Positions 1 to 10,364 of a DNA stretch of 64,000 nucleotides are shown here, in pieces. Positions within the stretch are counted from its first letter, which is position 1. Each line of letters begins with the position of its first letter. Origin of the DNA: Phytophthora sp. 'mugwort'. Lineage: Eukaryota > Oomycota > Peronosporomycetes > Peronosporales > Peronosporaceae. The notes beneath the pieces are model-generated. The model did not search any database. It saw nothing but the letters and a program-made list of their open reading frames with translations, and had not been told where the DNA came from. A program made the translations under genes and the position numbers. Location of the stretch: assembly GCA_033558025.1 (NCBI GenBank), contig JAUCEF010000018.1, forward strand, positions 1,302,001 through 1,366,000, read 5' to 3'.

Positions 1-188
1 ACCATGGTCGCGCCAAGCACATCGACATCAAGTACCATCACATCCGTGATGAGGTCAAGCGCGGCGAAGTCAAGCTCGAGTACTGCGAGACTTCTATCAT
101 GCTGGCGGACATCATGACCAAGGCACTGCCAGGACCGCGCCACACGGATCTGACGGCGTCCCTCGGAATCCACGCGTGTTCGCATTGA
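1..188 (+). pseudogene. 3' end of a copia family A gag-pol, cut by the window edge
   Basis: These bases match 4396-4583 without a visible difference and encode the last residues of a Ty1/copia RNase H, ending at the TGA at 186-188. The frame contains the characteristic copia tail ([13 protein letters not shown], then a LADIMTKAL segment). The rest of the element lies left of the window. It shares the following LTR (196-538) with the complete element to its right, so the two form a tandem array with a 4395-bp period. Confidence 0.85.
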
Positions 189-299
189 GGGGGCGTATTG
201 AGGGTTGCCAGGTTTTGGTACTGTGTACCAGTAACCGGTTAACCCGAACCGGTCCAACACGATCCCGCGATGTTTACGGTACGTTGTTTACGCAACCGA

Positions 300-368
300 T
301 GATTAGACGAGTAGGATGATTGGACGAGTGCGGAGTGTTGGTGATTGGATGCACCAAATGATTGGATG
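300..368 (+). promoter_or_regulatory. Four iterated TGATTRGAYG decamers in U3 of the family A LTR
   Basis: Decamers start at 300, 317, 342 and 359 as two pairs. The spacing within each pair is 17 bp, and the pairs are 25 bp apart start to start. The A2 LTR has the same arrangement (starts 20971, 20988, 21017, 21034). The position upstream of the presumed transcription start suggests binding sites for a host factor. That role is inference; the repetition is seen directly. Confidence 0.5.
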
Positions 369-421
369 CAGGGCTGCATATCTATGTGGTAGACTAGGTA
401 GTGTAAGCTCCGATAAATCAA

Positions 422-438
422 TCACTTTCGAATCTTCC
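422..438 (+). promoter_or_regulatory. Oomycete initiator-like site in the family A LTR
   Basis: TCACTTTCGAATCTTCC fits the oomycete initiator plus flanking promoter pattern (TCAYTYYNCAWTTTNYY) with two mismatches. It probably marks the U3/R boundary, about 117 bp before the LTR end. The assignment rests on the motif only. Confidence 0.45.
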
Positions 439-538
439 TTCTTCAGCTCAAGTGGTCTTCACTCCGGTCCCCGCACCCAAGTGCAGAACTCCCTCCGCTC
501 AACCCAAGCCTCGCTTCAAGACCTCAACACCTTTATCA

Positions 539-553
539 GGTTATGAGCCCAAG
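539..553 (+). other. Primer-binding site copying the anticodon arm of initiator tRNA-Met
   Basis: GGTTATGAGCCCAAG begins directly after the LTR. It is complementary to the anticodon stem-loop of eukaryotic initiator tRNA-Met (…GGGCUCAUAACC…), not to a tRNA 3' end. Drosophila copia and Ty5 are known to prime this way with a cleaved 5' tRNA half. The ATG at 543-545, the complement of the CAU anticodon, is also the first codon of gag-pol. Confidence 0.8.
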
Positions 554-3500
554 CACCATGTCCTCTGCCCAAGACGTCTCGACCAAGGTCTCCATCGACA
601 AGTTCAACGGAGACAACTACGCGACGTGGAACCGCTACATGCGTGGCGTGTTCCTGACCAAGTCGACGTGGCATGTGGTGAATCGGGAAACGTCTCCATC
701 CTTTACGGACTCCCGGGCCAAGGACGAGTATGTCAAGTCGAGCAACATCGCTTTTGGACTGATGTTGCTTCACATGGACGCCGACTACCATCATGTGGTC
801 GATGACTGCGAGGAAGCATGGATCGCGTGGACGCGCTTGAAGACGCTGTACGGTGGATCGCAGAAGGCTGGTCGCATCTACCTGAAGCGACAGCTCTTCA
901 GCATGGAGATGTCGGAAGGCGGCAATGTGTTGCATCATTGCAATGATGTCCTGAACATCAGCGCCAAGCTCAGCAGCATCGGCGCCAAGATGGAGGACGA
1001 GGACGTGGCGATCTGCTTGCTGCGCAGTCTCCCCAAGAGCTACGAGAACGTCGTGCTGAACTTGGAGATGAGCAATGCAGAGCTGCGGTCGCAAGACGTT
1101 GTGAAGGTGCTCACGAACGAGCACATCAAGCGACAAGGCGAGAAGACGGCGACGGTGAAGACTGAGAACGCGGCCAAGGCGTTCAACACCGACCGTGAGC
1201 CTCGCCAATGCACGTACTGCGGAAAATTGGGGCATGTCATTGACAAGTGCTGGACCAAGCAGAAGGACGAGAACAGAGGGCCAAGACGCGGCGGCAACGG
1301 CCGTGGACGCGGGGCCAACAACATCCAGTGGAGAAACGACAGCGACGGCTACGACAACGACTACGATCGAGTGGCGTTCGCGGTTTCCCTGGAATGTGGA
1401 GTTTCGACGGACAAGAATGTGTCCGGGATGTGGGCGGTCGACAGCGGTGCCACGCACCATATTTGCAACGACAAGTCCAAGTTCGCCAATTTAATCGAGC
1501 GAAGTGAAGGCGAACTTTCGGTGGCCGATGGCAACAAGGCTGCCATCAAGGGTGTGGGGACCATCGTGGAAAGAGTGGTCCTGCCTAACGGCGACGAGCG
1601 CGAGATCGAGATCAAGAACGCGCTTTACGTGCCAAATATGAGCAAGAATCTGCTTTCAGTGCCGCAGATAAACAAAAGTGACAAGTTCCAAGTGGTATTT
1701 GACGGCACTGAGATGCACGTTTCGCGCAAGGACTCGAATCAAGTGGTGGCGACGGCGGATCTCGTGGACGGACTCTACTGGCTTCGCACACCCCAGCGAT
1801 CGGCAAATGCGGCGACAAGTGGAAGGACGGTCGATTTGCACGCGCGTATGGGTCACGCTCCAGTCGAGGTTCTTCGCAAGATGGTCGACACCAAGATGAT
1901 CAAGGACGCGAAAGCACCTTCCAAGTCGAGTGGACCAAGTGTGTGTCGTGGTTGCCAGCAAGGCAAAATGGTCCAAAAACCATTCCCAAGCAACCGTGAC
2001 AAGCGTCGCTACGACACATTTGAGTTGCTCCACTTCGACATCTGCGGACCCATGGAGGAAAACTCGCTTGGCGGCAGCAAGTACCTGCTCCTGATCGTGG
2101 ACGAAGCCAGCGGATGCATGAAGGGTTTCTGTCTGCGTGCCAAGTCGGAAAGTGAAGACTGCATCAAGACATACATCATGAAGGTGCAGACGCAGTTCGG
2201 CAAGAAGGTCAAGTTTGTGCGGCACGACGGAGCTCGTGAGTTTGCGACTAACTCGCTCAAGGATTTTTACGAAGACGAAGGCATCGAGCAGCAAACCACG
2301 GTTCCGTACGCGCACCAGACCAACGGCACGGCAGAGCGAGCCATCCGAACTATCGTCACGATCGGCCGCAGCATGCTGCACCACGCCAAGCTGGACAAGT
2401 GTTTCTGGGCTGAGGCGGCGATGACGGCCATCTATGTGAAGAACCGCCTGCCGTCACCCAAGATCGAGCACAAGACTCCGTTCGAGATCGTCTACAAGTC
2501 CAAGCCGAGTGTGAAGCACATGCGTGTTTTCGGCTGTCGGACGTACATCCTGACTCCGAAGGAGAAGCGACTCAAGTGGGATCCCAAGGCTCGCGCCGGA
2601 TTGTTTCTGGGTTACGAAGAAGTGTCCAAGGCGTATCGACTTTATGACATCGAGGCGGGGCAGGTGGTCATCAGTCGCGATGTCAACTTCGATGAATCAA
2701 CCTTTGAATTTTCACCGTCGATTTCTGATGAAGATGTCGACGACCTGGACTTCGACTCGCTCGACATCGACGATGATGGTCCGCGCCAGACGGAGTACAA
2801 ACAGGCAGGGAAGCGCAAGAGCCGCCCGAGTGACGAAGATGAAGCTGCCAGAAGACCGCGCGCTGTGCGTCATCGACCTGGACTGGAAGAAGCAAGTGCA
2901 CCGAACGACTCCCCTTCGCACCGAACAGACGCAGATGAAGAAGAAAAGTCTGGAGACCAAGATGAAGAATCGACTCCATCTGTGTTTTGGCGTGCAAGTG
3001 CCAACGCGGTCGAAGCAGCCGTGGACTTATCGGAGCCGTCGACATTCCAAGAAGCGGTCAACGGCCCGGACCAATTGCACTGGCGCAAGGCGATTCGTGC
3101 TGAGTTAAAGTCGATGCGACTTCGTGGTGTGTTTCGTGCTGCCAAGTTGCCCAGCGGACAAAGCGCCATCGGTACCAAGTGGGTGTTCAAGATTAAGCGC
3201 AAAGCCGACGGATCGATCGAGAAATACAAGGCGCGCCTGGTGGCCAAGGGGTTCAAGCAAAAGTACGGCATCGACTACACGGAGACGTTCTCGCCCGTGG
3301 TCAAGTACGTGACGCTGCGCATGGTCATCGCGATTGCCAAGTATTTTGACTGGCCCCTCGACCAACTCGACGTGGTAACGGCATTTCTGTACGGCGTCAT
3401 GAAGGAGTTGGTGTTCTGCGTGGTTCCTGAAGGCGTCGAGCTGGATGGTGATTTCGACTGCCTGGAATTGGTGAAGGCGATTTACGGTCTCAAGCAAGCT

Positions 3501-4583
3501 TCGCGCGTATGGAACGAGACCTTCGACGAATTCGTGTGTTCTATCGGTTTTCAAGTTTCAGCCTTCGACCCGTGCCTCTACATCAAGGTTGTCGATGGCC
3601 ACTGTGTGCTCGTGCTGGTCTACGTGGACGATGTGTTGGTCACCGGAAGTTCACCCGAGCTGATCTCACGCACGAAGAACGACCTCAAGACACGCTTCGA
3701 AATGACTGACAGTGGCAAGTGTGTGTTCGTCCTTGGAATCGAGCTGGTGGATGGCCCGGACGGCAGCGTGACGATGTGCCAGCGGCGTTATGTGGATGAT
3801 ATCCTGAAGCGTTTCGGTATGGACGAATGCAAGGCTGTGGTGAGTCCGGTAGACATGAGCACTCGACTGGTTCCAAGTGACGCAGCGACCAAGGTGAACG
3901 CTCCGTTTCGCGAAGCTGTGGGTGCCCTCATGCACTTGATGACTGCTACTCGACCGGATATCGCGTACGCAGTAGGCTATGTATCGCGCTTCATGGAGAA
4001 CCCCCAAGAGGAACACTGGGTTGCGGTCAAGCGCATTTTTCGCTATCTACAAGGCACCAAGACGCATGGAATCTGTTTCAAGCCAGGCAACAAGATCGAC
4101 TTTCGTGGGTATTCGGATGCGGACTGGGCTGGCGACCTCGCGGACCGCAAGTCGACTTCCGGCTACACGTTCATGCTGATGGGTGCGCCAGTGAGCTGGG
4201 GAAGCAAGAAGCAGTCAAGTGTTTCGCTGTCTACGAGCGAGGCGGAATACATCGCGCTCAGTCTGGCGATCCAAGAAGGCAAGTGGATTCATCGCCTGCT
4301 ATGCGAGATTTTGGCGGCTGCCAACGAGACTGGACCCGAGCTCAAGATCCGCGAAGACAACCAGTCGTGCATCAAGATGACGAAGAACCCAGTGAACCAT
4401 GGTCGCGCCAAGCACATCGACATCAAGTACCATCACATCCGTGATGAGGTCAAGCGCGGCGAAGTCAAGCTCGAGTACTGCGAGACTTCTATCATGCTGG
4501 CGGACATCATGACCAAGGCACTGCCAGGACCGCGCCACACGGATCTGACGGCGTCCCTCGGAATCCACGCGTGTTCGCATTGA
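543..4583 (+). CDS. Copia gag-pol polyprotein, family A, intact
   Basis: One 1346-residue frame encodes all functions of a Ty1/copia element. Gag occupies about residues 1-220, with a [10 protein letters not shown] segment near residue 20. A CCHC zinc knuckle ([14 protein letters not shown]) lies at about 223-236. The aspartic protease motif DSG is at 300-302. Integrase has an HHCC finger from about 433 and catalytic D499, D562 and E598, a proper D,D(35)E spacing. An acidic linker runs about 720-840. Reverse transcriptase has YVDD at 1027-1030, and RNase H starts with a SDADW segment near 1191-1195. The ATG at 543 is chosen because it follows the LTR inside the primer site; a second ATG lies five codons on. 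Nothing needed for autonomous transposition is visibly missing. Confidence 0.93.
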   Translation: MSPSTMSSAQDVSTKVSIDKFNGDNYATWNRYMRGVFLTKSTWHVVNRETSPSFTDSRAKDEYVKSSNIAFGLMLLHMDADYHHVVDDCEEAWIAWTRLKTLYGGSQKAGRIYLKRQLFSMEMSEGGNVLHHCNDVLNISAKLSSIGAKMEDEDVAICLLRSLPKSYENVVLNLEMSNAELRSQDVVKVLTNEHIKRQGEKTATVKTENAAKAFNTDREPRQCTYCGKLGHVIDKCWTKQKDENRGPRRGGNGRGRGANNIQWRNDSDGYDNDYDRVAFAVSLECGVSTDKNVSGMWAVDSGATHHICNDKSKFANLIERSEGELSVADGNKAAIKGVGTIVERVVLPNGDEREIEIKNALYVPNMSKNLLSVPQINKSDKFQVVFDGTEMHVSRKDSNQVVATADLVDGLYWLRTPQRSANAATSGRTVDLHARMGHAPVEVLRKMVDTKMIKDAKAPSKSSGPSVCRGCQQGKMVQKPFPSNRDKRRYDTFELLHFDICGPMEENSLGGSKYLLLIVDEASGCMKGFCLRAKSESEDCIKTYIMKVQTQFGKKVKFVRHDGAREFATNSLKDFYEDEGIEQQTTVPYAHQTNGTAERAIRTIVTIGRSMLHHAKLDKCFWAEAAMTAIYVKNRLPSPKIEHKTPFEIVYKSKPSVKHMRVFGCRTYILTPKEKRLKWDPKARAGLFLGYEEVSKAYRLYDIEAGQVVISRDVNFDESTFEFSPSISDEDVDDLDFDSLDIDDDGPRQTEYKQAGKRKSRPSDEDEAARRPRAVRHRPGLEEASAPNDSPSHRTDADEEEKSGDQDEESTPSVFWRASANAVEAAVDLSEPSTFQEAVNGPDQLHWRKAIRAELKSMRLRGVFRAAKLPSGQSAIGTKWVFKIKRKADGSIEKYKARLVAKGFKQKYGIDYTETFSPVVKYVTLRMVIAIAKYFDWPLDQLDVVTAFLYGVMKELVFCVVPEGVELDGDFDCLELVKAIYGLKQASRVWNETFDEFVCSIGFQVSAFDPCLYIKVVDGHCVLVLVYVDDVLVTGSSPELISRTKNDLKTRFEMTDSGKCVFVLGIELVDGPDGSVTMCQRRYVDDILKRFGMDECKAVVSPVDMSTRLVPSDAATKVNAPFREAVGALMHLMTATRPDIAYAVGYVSRFMENPQEEHWVAVKRIFRYLQGTKTHGICFKPGNKIDFRGYSDADWAGDLADRKSTSGYTFMLMGAPVSWGSKKQSSVSLSTSEAEYIALSLAIQEGKWIHRLLCEILAAANETGPELKIREDNQSCIKMTKNPVNHGRAKHIDIKYHHIRDEVKRGEVKLEYCETSIMLADIMTKALPGPRHTDLTASLGIHACSH

Positions 4584-4590
4584 GGGGGCG

Positions 4591-4933
4591 TATTGAGGGT
4601 TGCCAGGTTTTGGTACTGTGTACCAGTAACCGGTTAACCCGAACCGGTCCAACACGATCCCGCGATGTTTACGGTACGTTGTTTACGCAACCGATGATTA
4701 GACGAGTAGGATGATTGGACGAGTGCGGAGTGTTGGTGATTGGATGCACCAAATGATTGGATGCAGGGCTGCATATCTATGTGGTAGACTAGGTAGTGTA
4801 AGCTCCGATAAATCAATCACTTTCGAATCTTCCTTCTTCAGCTCAAGTGGTCTTCACTCCGGTCCCCGCACCCAAGTGCAGAACTCCCTCCGCTCAACCC
4901 AAGCCTCGCTTCAAGACCTCAACACCTTTATCA
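4591..4933 (+). repeat. LTR, family A (3' LTR)
   Basis: Copy of 196-538 without a visible difference. It is preceded by the polypurine tract GAGGGGG just after the stop codon. The next base, 4934, starts the inverted B' gag fragment that this element interrupted. Confidence 0.9.
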
Positions 4934-5296
4934 CTTGTTGGCCAAACTCTTCTTCTCGAAGTGTCCTTCCAGTCTTGACCATGCATCATGCGCGCCACTC
5001 GCCGAGCGAACTAGCGGCAGCTGCGAATCCTCCATCGCGAGACAGATGATCGCCAGCGCCTTGCGCGACTTCTTCCGAAAGAGCGCTTGATCCGCCGCAG
5101 TCTGGCAGTGCTCCAGCTTCACTTCCCCATTTGTCACTTCCCACAGTTCGCGCTCCTCGAGCACCATCTGCATCTTGAACTTCCACGTGTGGAAGTTAGT
5201 TCCGTCGAACTTGTTAATGCGGGCGGTAGTCGAAGTGGCGTCCATGGCGAAGGCGTAGTCGGGGTCTTGGTCAGGGAAGACGGGGCTTGGGCTCAT
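4934..5296 (-). pseudogene. Inverted 5' gag fragment of a family B' copia element
   Basis: On the minus strand this encodes the first roughly 120 residues of a copia Gag, starting at the ATG whose complement is 5294-5296. It contains KFDGTNFHTWKF and closely matches the start of the family B frame at 10353, with small changes near the N-terminus. The reading frame is cut at 4934 by the family A insertion; the remainder is not in the window. The reversed primer site covers 5285-5300. Confidence 0.85.
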
Positions 5297-5300
5297 AACC

Positions 5301-5654
5301 AAAAGGCTTGGTCACTTGATGGCAAAATGCAAAGTGATTGATTTAGGTCCTTAGTTCGCAAACTCCTTGCTACCTCTAAGCCTACAGTTCTACCTACTGG
5401 GTACACTCTACTGGATTCTCTACTGGATACTGAGTTACTTCAGCCAATCAGGGAGTGCCACGTAGAGCCCATCATGTACCCACAATCTTGTACCCACCCA
5501 TGGCGTAATCGTCCGTGGCGTAAACACCGTCCCATAAACACCGTGACGTAATCTTCGTCTCGTAATCACAGGATGATTACGATGCCACTGAGTGAAGGTC
5601 ATACCGGTATCCTACCGGTATACAGCAGCTGGTCGAGACGTCTCCTTGACAACA
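5301..5654 (-). repeat. LTR, family B', inverted (5' LTR of the interrupted element)
   Basis: 354 bp, the reverse complement of the B' LTRs at 27355-27708 and its copies. Its outer end (…GACAACA at 5654) abuts family B pol sequence exactly, which fixes the LTR start as TGTTGTC. The B' element therefore lies in reverse inside the B element at 5655. Confidence 0.88.
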
Positions 5655-8483
5655 GACACCAAGTCGTACCTCTGGCACCTTCGACTAGGCCACATCGGTC
5701 ACGCTGGGCTCGACGCCATCGTCAAGAAGAAGCTCAGCGTCGGCATTGACCTCGGGTCCGCGAGCAAGTGGGAGACGTGCGACGGATGCGCGCTCGGCAA
5801 GCAGACGCGATTGAGTTTCGAATCGACATCGCCCAAGCGTGCCAATGAACTACTGGAGGTAGTGCACAGTGACGTATGCGGGCCCATGCGCACGCCGACG
5901 TTTGGCGGCAAGCGCTACTTCGTCACCTTTATCGACGACAAGTCGCGCTACTGCGTGGTGTACCTGGTAAAGAACAAGTGGGAGGTGGCCGACAAGTTCG
6001 CGCACTTTGTGGCGTTTGCGGAGACACAGACCGGCAAGCGCGTCAAGGAGCTTCGCAGTGACAACGGTGGTGAGTACAAATCCGACAAAATGGCCAAGTT
6101 TTGCAGCAAGCGCGGCATCGTGCAGAAGTTCACGCCGCCATACACGCCGCAGCTCAACGGAATCGCGGAGCGCATGAACCGGACGCTAGTTGAATGCGCG
6201 CGGTGCATGCTGGAGCACGCGAGTCTGTCCAAGGCATACTGGGGCGAAGCAGTCATGACGGCTATGTTCCTGCGCAACCGCTGTCCGACACATGCGCTTG
6301 ACAACGATAAGTCTCCGTACGAGCTGTGGACTGCCAAGAAACCATTGCTGGCCAACCTCAAAGTCTTCGGTTGCCACGCCTACGTGCATGTGGCGAAAGA
6401 GAAGCGAACCAAGCTGGATGCGCGATCGGTGCGATGCAGGTTCCTGGGGTACTCGGACCACGAGAAAGCGTATCGGTTCGAGGAGATCGAGAGTGGTCGC
6501 GTGCTGGTGAGCCGCGATGCACAGTTCATGGAAGACGTCTTCGACGGTGGAAGACGCGACTACAAACCCAAGGAGGCGCTGGTGGACATTCAAGATGCGG
6601 AAGAAGGCACCACGGACAAAGATGAACAGTCGGCATCGGACGACGAAGATGAAGAGACTGCGCGGGATGATGAATTCTTGCCCGGCAGCAAGAGACACCC
6701 GCGGACACAGTCGCTGGAGGAAGCGGTGGAGACCCCGAGTGCCAAGCGATACGCGTCAGAGAATCGACGCCAAGGCCTGGATGAGATGTCTGCCATGGCT
6801 CGAGACAACGACAAGAGCTTCGAGGCGGCGTACGTCGTGGATTCAGTGGGAGAAATGCCGACCACGTTCAAGTCGGCGATGGAATCCAACGACGCACGCA
6901 AATGGAAGGAGGCCTGCGACTCGGAGTACGACTCGCTGCGCAAGAACGACACATGGGACGTGGTACCGCTGCCCAAGGGACGCAAGGCCATCGGCTGTCG
7001 ATGGGTCTTTCGCGTGAAGGAGAACCAAGCCGGCGAGATCGAACGATACAAGGCGCGCCTGGTGGCTAAGGGTTTTTCGCAGAAGCACGGCATCGACTAC
7101 GACGAGACCTTCGCGCCCGTGGCCAAGTTCACGTCCATCCGAATCGTGCTAGCGATGGCTGCCAAGTACGGGCTCAAGCTGCACCAGATGGACGTTAAGA
7201 CAGCCTTTCTTAACGGCGTCCTGGATGAAGACATCTACATGCAGCAGCCCGACGGATACATAAGCGAAGGACGCCCGGATCATGTGTGCAAGCTCAAGCG
7301 CGCGCTCTACGGTCTCAAGCAGTCGCCGCGCATGTGGAACCACACCATCGACGACTTCATGCTCAAGCTGGACTTCGACAAGTGCGAGACCGACCACTGC
7401 GTCTACGTCAAGCGCAACGGCGACAGCATGGTGCTCGTGGTGCTGTACGTGGACGACCTGGTGATTGCGAGCAGTGATGACGACATGCTCAAGGCGACCA
7501 AGAGCGCACTAAGCAAGCGGTTCGAGATGACGGACCTAGGCGAGCTGAGCTACTTTCTCGGAATGGAGATCAAGCAAGACATCAAGGCTGGTGAGGTGAC
7601 GATGCGGCAGACCAAGTTCGCGCGGAGCATCCTGAGCAAGTTCAGCATGGAGAACAGCAAGCCCGTGAAAACGCCGCAGGATCCCGGACTCAAGCTGACC
7701 AAGGCTATGTGCGACGGCGGGTGCAAGCATGATGACACCATGGCAGGCGTGCCTTACCGGAACGCCGTGGGCTGCCTCATGTACTTGATGGTGGGCACCC
7801 GACCGGATCTGGCTGCGGCAGTGGGCACACTGAGTCAGTTCGCTGCAGACCCATGCCCCACGCACTGGCAAGCACTCAAGCGTGTCCTCCGCTACGTCCA
7901 AGGCACGGCGACGTACGGCATCGAGTTTCGCACCAAGGACCAAGACGGCGTCTGCGGCTACTCGGATGCGGACTGGGCGGGTGATGTGGAGTCGCGCCGC
8001 AGCACGAGCGGATACGCGTTCATAATGAGCGGTGGATGCGTGAGCTGGCGCAGCAAGAAGCAGAGGACGGTGGCACTATCGTCGACGGAAGCCGAGTACA
8101 TGGCGCTATCGGAGGCAACACAGGAGGCTGTGTGGCTCAAGGCGTTTCTGTGCGAGATAGGCGAAACCACAGAGGGCAAGGCGATCAAGATCTACGAAGA
8201 CAACCAAGGATCCATCGCGCTTGCCAAGAATCCCGAGTTTCACAAGCGTACCAAGCATATCGACATTCGCTACCACTTCGTGCGCGAGAAGGTCGAGGAC
8301 GGAGAAGTGGTGCTCGAGTACTGTCCGACGCAAGACATGCTGGCGGACCTGATGACCAAGCCCATTTCAGCGGTGCAGTTCGACTGTCTCCGGAGCAAGC
8401 TCGGCATCGAAGCACCGAAGGCTATCGAGTCGAGTGGGAGTGTTGTCAAGGAGACGCCTCGAGCAGCTGCTGTATACCGGTAG
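5655..8483 (+). pseudogene. Family B gag-pol, 3' part only (from before integrase)
   Basis: This piece corresponds to residues about 435 to 1376 of the intact B frame at 10353-14483. It has the integrase finger and core, linker, reverse transcriptase with YVDD and RNase H. The upstream part is absent because the inverted B' element is inserted at GACAC. The frame is otherwise open to the TAG at 8481-8483. Diagnostic bases in the linker (for example 6588 and 6665) differ from the other two B copies, while bases near 7073, 7250 and 7387 match the middle copy but not the third. Confidence 0.88.
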
Positions 8484-8753
8484 GATACCGGTATGACCTT
8501 CACTCAGTGGCACCTCAATCACTCCGGCGATTACGGGACGATGATTACGATGCACGTGGGTACAAGATTGTGGGTACAAGATGGGCATCGACGTGGCGCT
8601 CTGCGATTGGCTGAAGTAACTCAGTATCCAGTAGAGAATCCAGTAGAGTGTACCCAGTAGGTAGAACTGTAGGCTTAGAGGTAGCAAGGAGTTTGCGAAC
8701 TAAGGACCTAAATCAATCACTTTGCATTTTGCCATCAAGTGACCAAGCCTTTT
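8441..8753 (+). repeat. LTR, family B (3' LTR of the first B copy)
   Basis: 313 bp, TGTTGTC…CTTTT, followed by flank TGAAG. It contains two adjacent ACCGGT palindromes (8474-8494), and the pol stop codon lies inside it. Confidence 0.9.
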
Positions 8754-10035
8754 TGAAGAACTACAAGAAGATCTCTCCGGTGGACGTGCATCTCGCGGAC
8801 GACGGTGTGGTTCAGGCTGTGGGGACCGGCGACATTGTGATGTCGATGAAGACCCCGCGCGGCATGAAGAAGGGTGTACTCACGAACGTGTGGCACATTC
8901 CGAAGCTGTCGCGTAACCTGTTTTCGGTTGGTCGGTTCACTAAGGACGTCGGGCCAGTTATCTTCGAGAGCGACGGGTGCTTCGCTGAAACGAAGAGTCT
9001 CAAGTGGAAGCTCGGCGCTCGTGAGGGCAAAGGGCTGTTCAAGCTGTGCATGACTCCGATGATGCCTGACGAGGCCAATGCGGCAAGTTCGAAGGATCGC
9101 CAAGGGGACACCACGTCGTACCTCTGGCACCTTCGACTTGGTCACATCGGCCATGGCGGTCTAGACGCCATCGTCAAGAAGGGCTACGGTGTTGGTATCG
9201 ATATGGCGTCGGTGAAGCAGTGGGAGTTATGCGACGGATGCTCACTCGGCAAGCAAACGCGAGTAAGCTACATGAAGACGTCGCCAAACCGTGCCAAACA
9301 AGTGCTAGAAGTCGTACACAGTGATGTATGCGGTCCCATGCAGACGCCGACCTTTGGAGGCAAGCGCTATTTTGTCACGTTTATCGATGACAAGTCGCAC
9401 TTCTGTGTGGTGTACTTGCTGCGCAACAAGTCCGAGGTGGCCGACAAGTTCGCGCAATTCGTCGCGTTAGCTGAGACCCAGACTGGCAAGCGCGTGAAAA
9501 TGCTGCGGAGCGACAACGGCGGCGAGTACACTTCGGGTGAGATGGCCAAGTTCTGTGCGGACCGTGGTATCATGCAGAAGTTCACGCCGCCATACACGCC
9601 TCAGCTGAACGGAGTCGCCGAGCGCATGAACCGGACGTTGGTGGAGTGTGCGCGTTGCATGCTGGAACATGCTGGATTGCCCAAGACGTATTGGGGTGAA
9701 GCTGTCGTGACAGCTACGTTCCTCCGTAATCGGTGTCCGACGCGTGCCATCAACCACGACAAGTCGCCGCACCAGGTTTGGACAGGCAAGAAACCGCTGC
9801 TAGCGAACCTCAAGGTGTTCGGTTGCCACGCGTACGTGCACGTGCCGAAGGAGAAGCGCACCAAGTTTGACGCTCGGTCGGTGCGCTGTCGGTTCCTGGG
9901 ATACTCGGAGCATGAGAAAGCGTACCGTTTCGAAGAGACCAAGAGCGGTCGCGTGCTGGTGAGCCGCGACGCGCAGTTTATGGAAGACGTCTTCGACAGT
10001 GGGAGACGTGACTACCATCAGAGGGAGGTGGTGGT
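8754..10035 (+). pseudogene. Family B' pol fragment (protease end to integrase), first copy
   Basis: An open reading segment diverged from family B and corresponding to about residues 318-743 of the B frame. It holds the end of the protease region, the integrase finger and the integrase core with its D, D, E residues. It starts at the TGAAG flank of one B insertion and ends at the GTGGT flank of the next. It is one piece of a single B' element that continues at 20754-20855 and 25601. It is not functional alone. Confidence 0.85.
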
Positions 10036-10348
10036 TGTTGTCAAGGAGACGCCTCGAGCAGCTGCTGTATACCGGTAGGATACCGGTATGACCTTCACTC
10101 AGTGGCACCTCAATCACTCCGGCGATTACGGGACGATGATTACGATGCACGTGGGTACAAGATTGTGGGTACAAGATGGGCATCGACGTGGCGCTCTGCG
10201 ATTGGCTGAAGTAGCTCAGTATCCAGTAGAGAATCCAGTAGAGTGTACCCAGTAGGTAGAACTGTAGGCTTAGAGGTAGCAAGGAGTTTGCGAACTAAGG
10301 ACCTAAATCAATCACTTTGCATTTTGCCATCAAGTGACCAAGCCTTTT
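10036..10348 (+). repeat. LTR, family B (5' LTR of recombinant copy)
   Basis: 313 bp. It differs from the 3' LTRs of this family at one visible site (GTAGCTC versus GTAACTC near 10214), a change shared with the 5' LTR at 16036. Confidence 0.9.
10312..10328 (+). promoter_or_regulatory. Oomycete initiator plus flanking promoter element in family B LTR
   Basis: TCACTTTGCATTTTGCC fits the oomycete pattern TCAYTYYNCAWTTTNYY at every position. It is the likely start of element transcription and lies only about 37 bp before the LTR end. The same sequence occurs in the other B and B' LTRs. Confidence 0.6.
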
Positions 10349-10364
10349 GGTTATGAGCCCAAGC
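10349..10364 (+). other. Primer-binding site, initiator tRNA-Met anticodon arm
   Basis: The first 15 bases are the same as in family A (GGTTATGAGCCCAAG), directly after the LTR, although the B LTR is unrelated over most of its length. The internal ATG at 10353 is the start codon of gag-pol. Confidence 0.8.

Larger units (their letters stand above)
196..538 (+). repeat. LTR, family A (5' LTR)
   Basis: 343 bp, starts TATTGAGGG and ends TTTATCA directly before the primer site at 539. It is repeated at 4591-4933 and, diverged, at 48671-49014. It holds four TGATTRGAYG decamers (300-368) and an initiator-like site at 422-438. Confidence 0.9.
196..4933 (+). mobile_element. Complete Ty1/copia LTR retrotransposon, family A
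   Basis: Two LTRs that look identical (196-538 and 4591-4933) flank an initiator-tRNA-type primer site and one uninterrupted gag-pol frame. No target-site duplication can be read. The left side continues into another A copy, and the right side is an inverted gag fragment of family B'. Identical LTRs and an intact frame suggest a recent insertion, or recent homogenisation by recombination. LTR ends are set by analogy with the sister family A2, whose ends are fixed by a target-site duplication. Confidence 0.9.

Noticed and set aside
539..553. tRNA-Met gene fragment
   Set aside because: Only the anticodon-arm complement is present, always directly after an LTR, so it is a primer-binding site.
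516..1460. Long minus-strand open frame (314 codons) opposite family A gag
   Set aside because: It is the antisense shadow of the intact gag-pol, GC-biased and with no recognisable domain; similar shadows recur in every copy.
8036..8614. 192-codon plus-strand frame overlapping the B RNase H and LTR
   Set aside because: It is an out-of-frame reading of RNase H that repeats exactly with the 6-kb unit; no start context or domain supports it.
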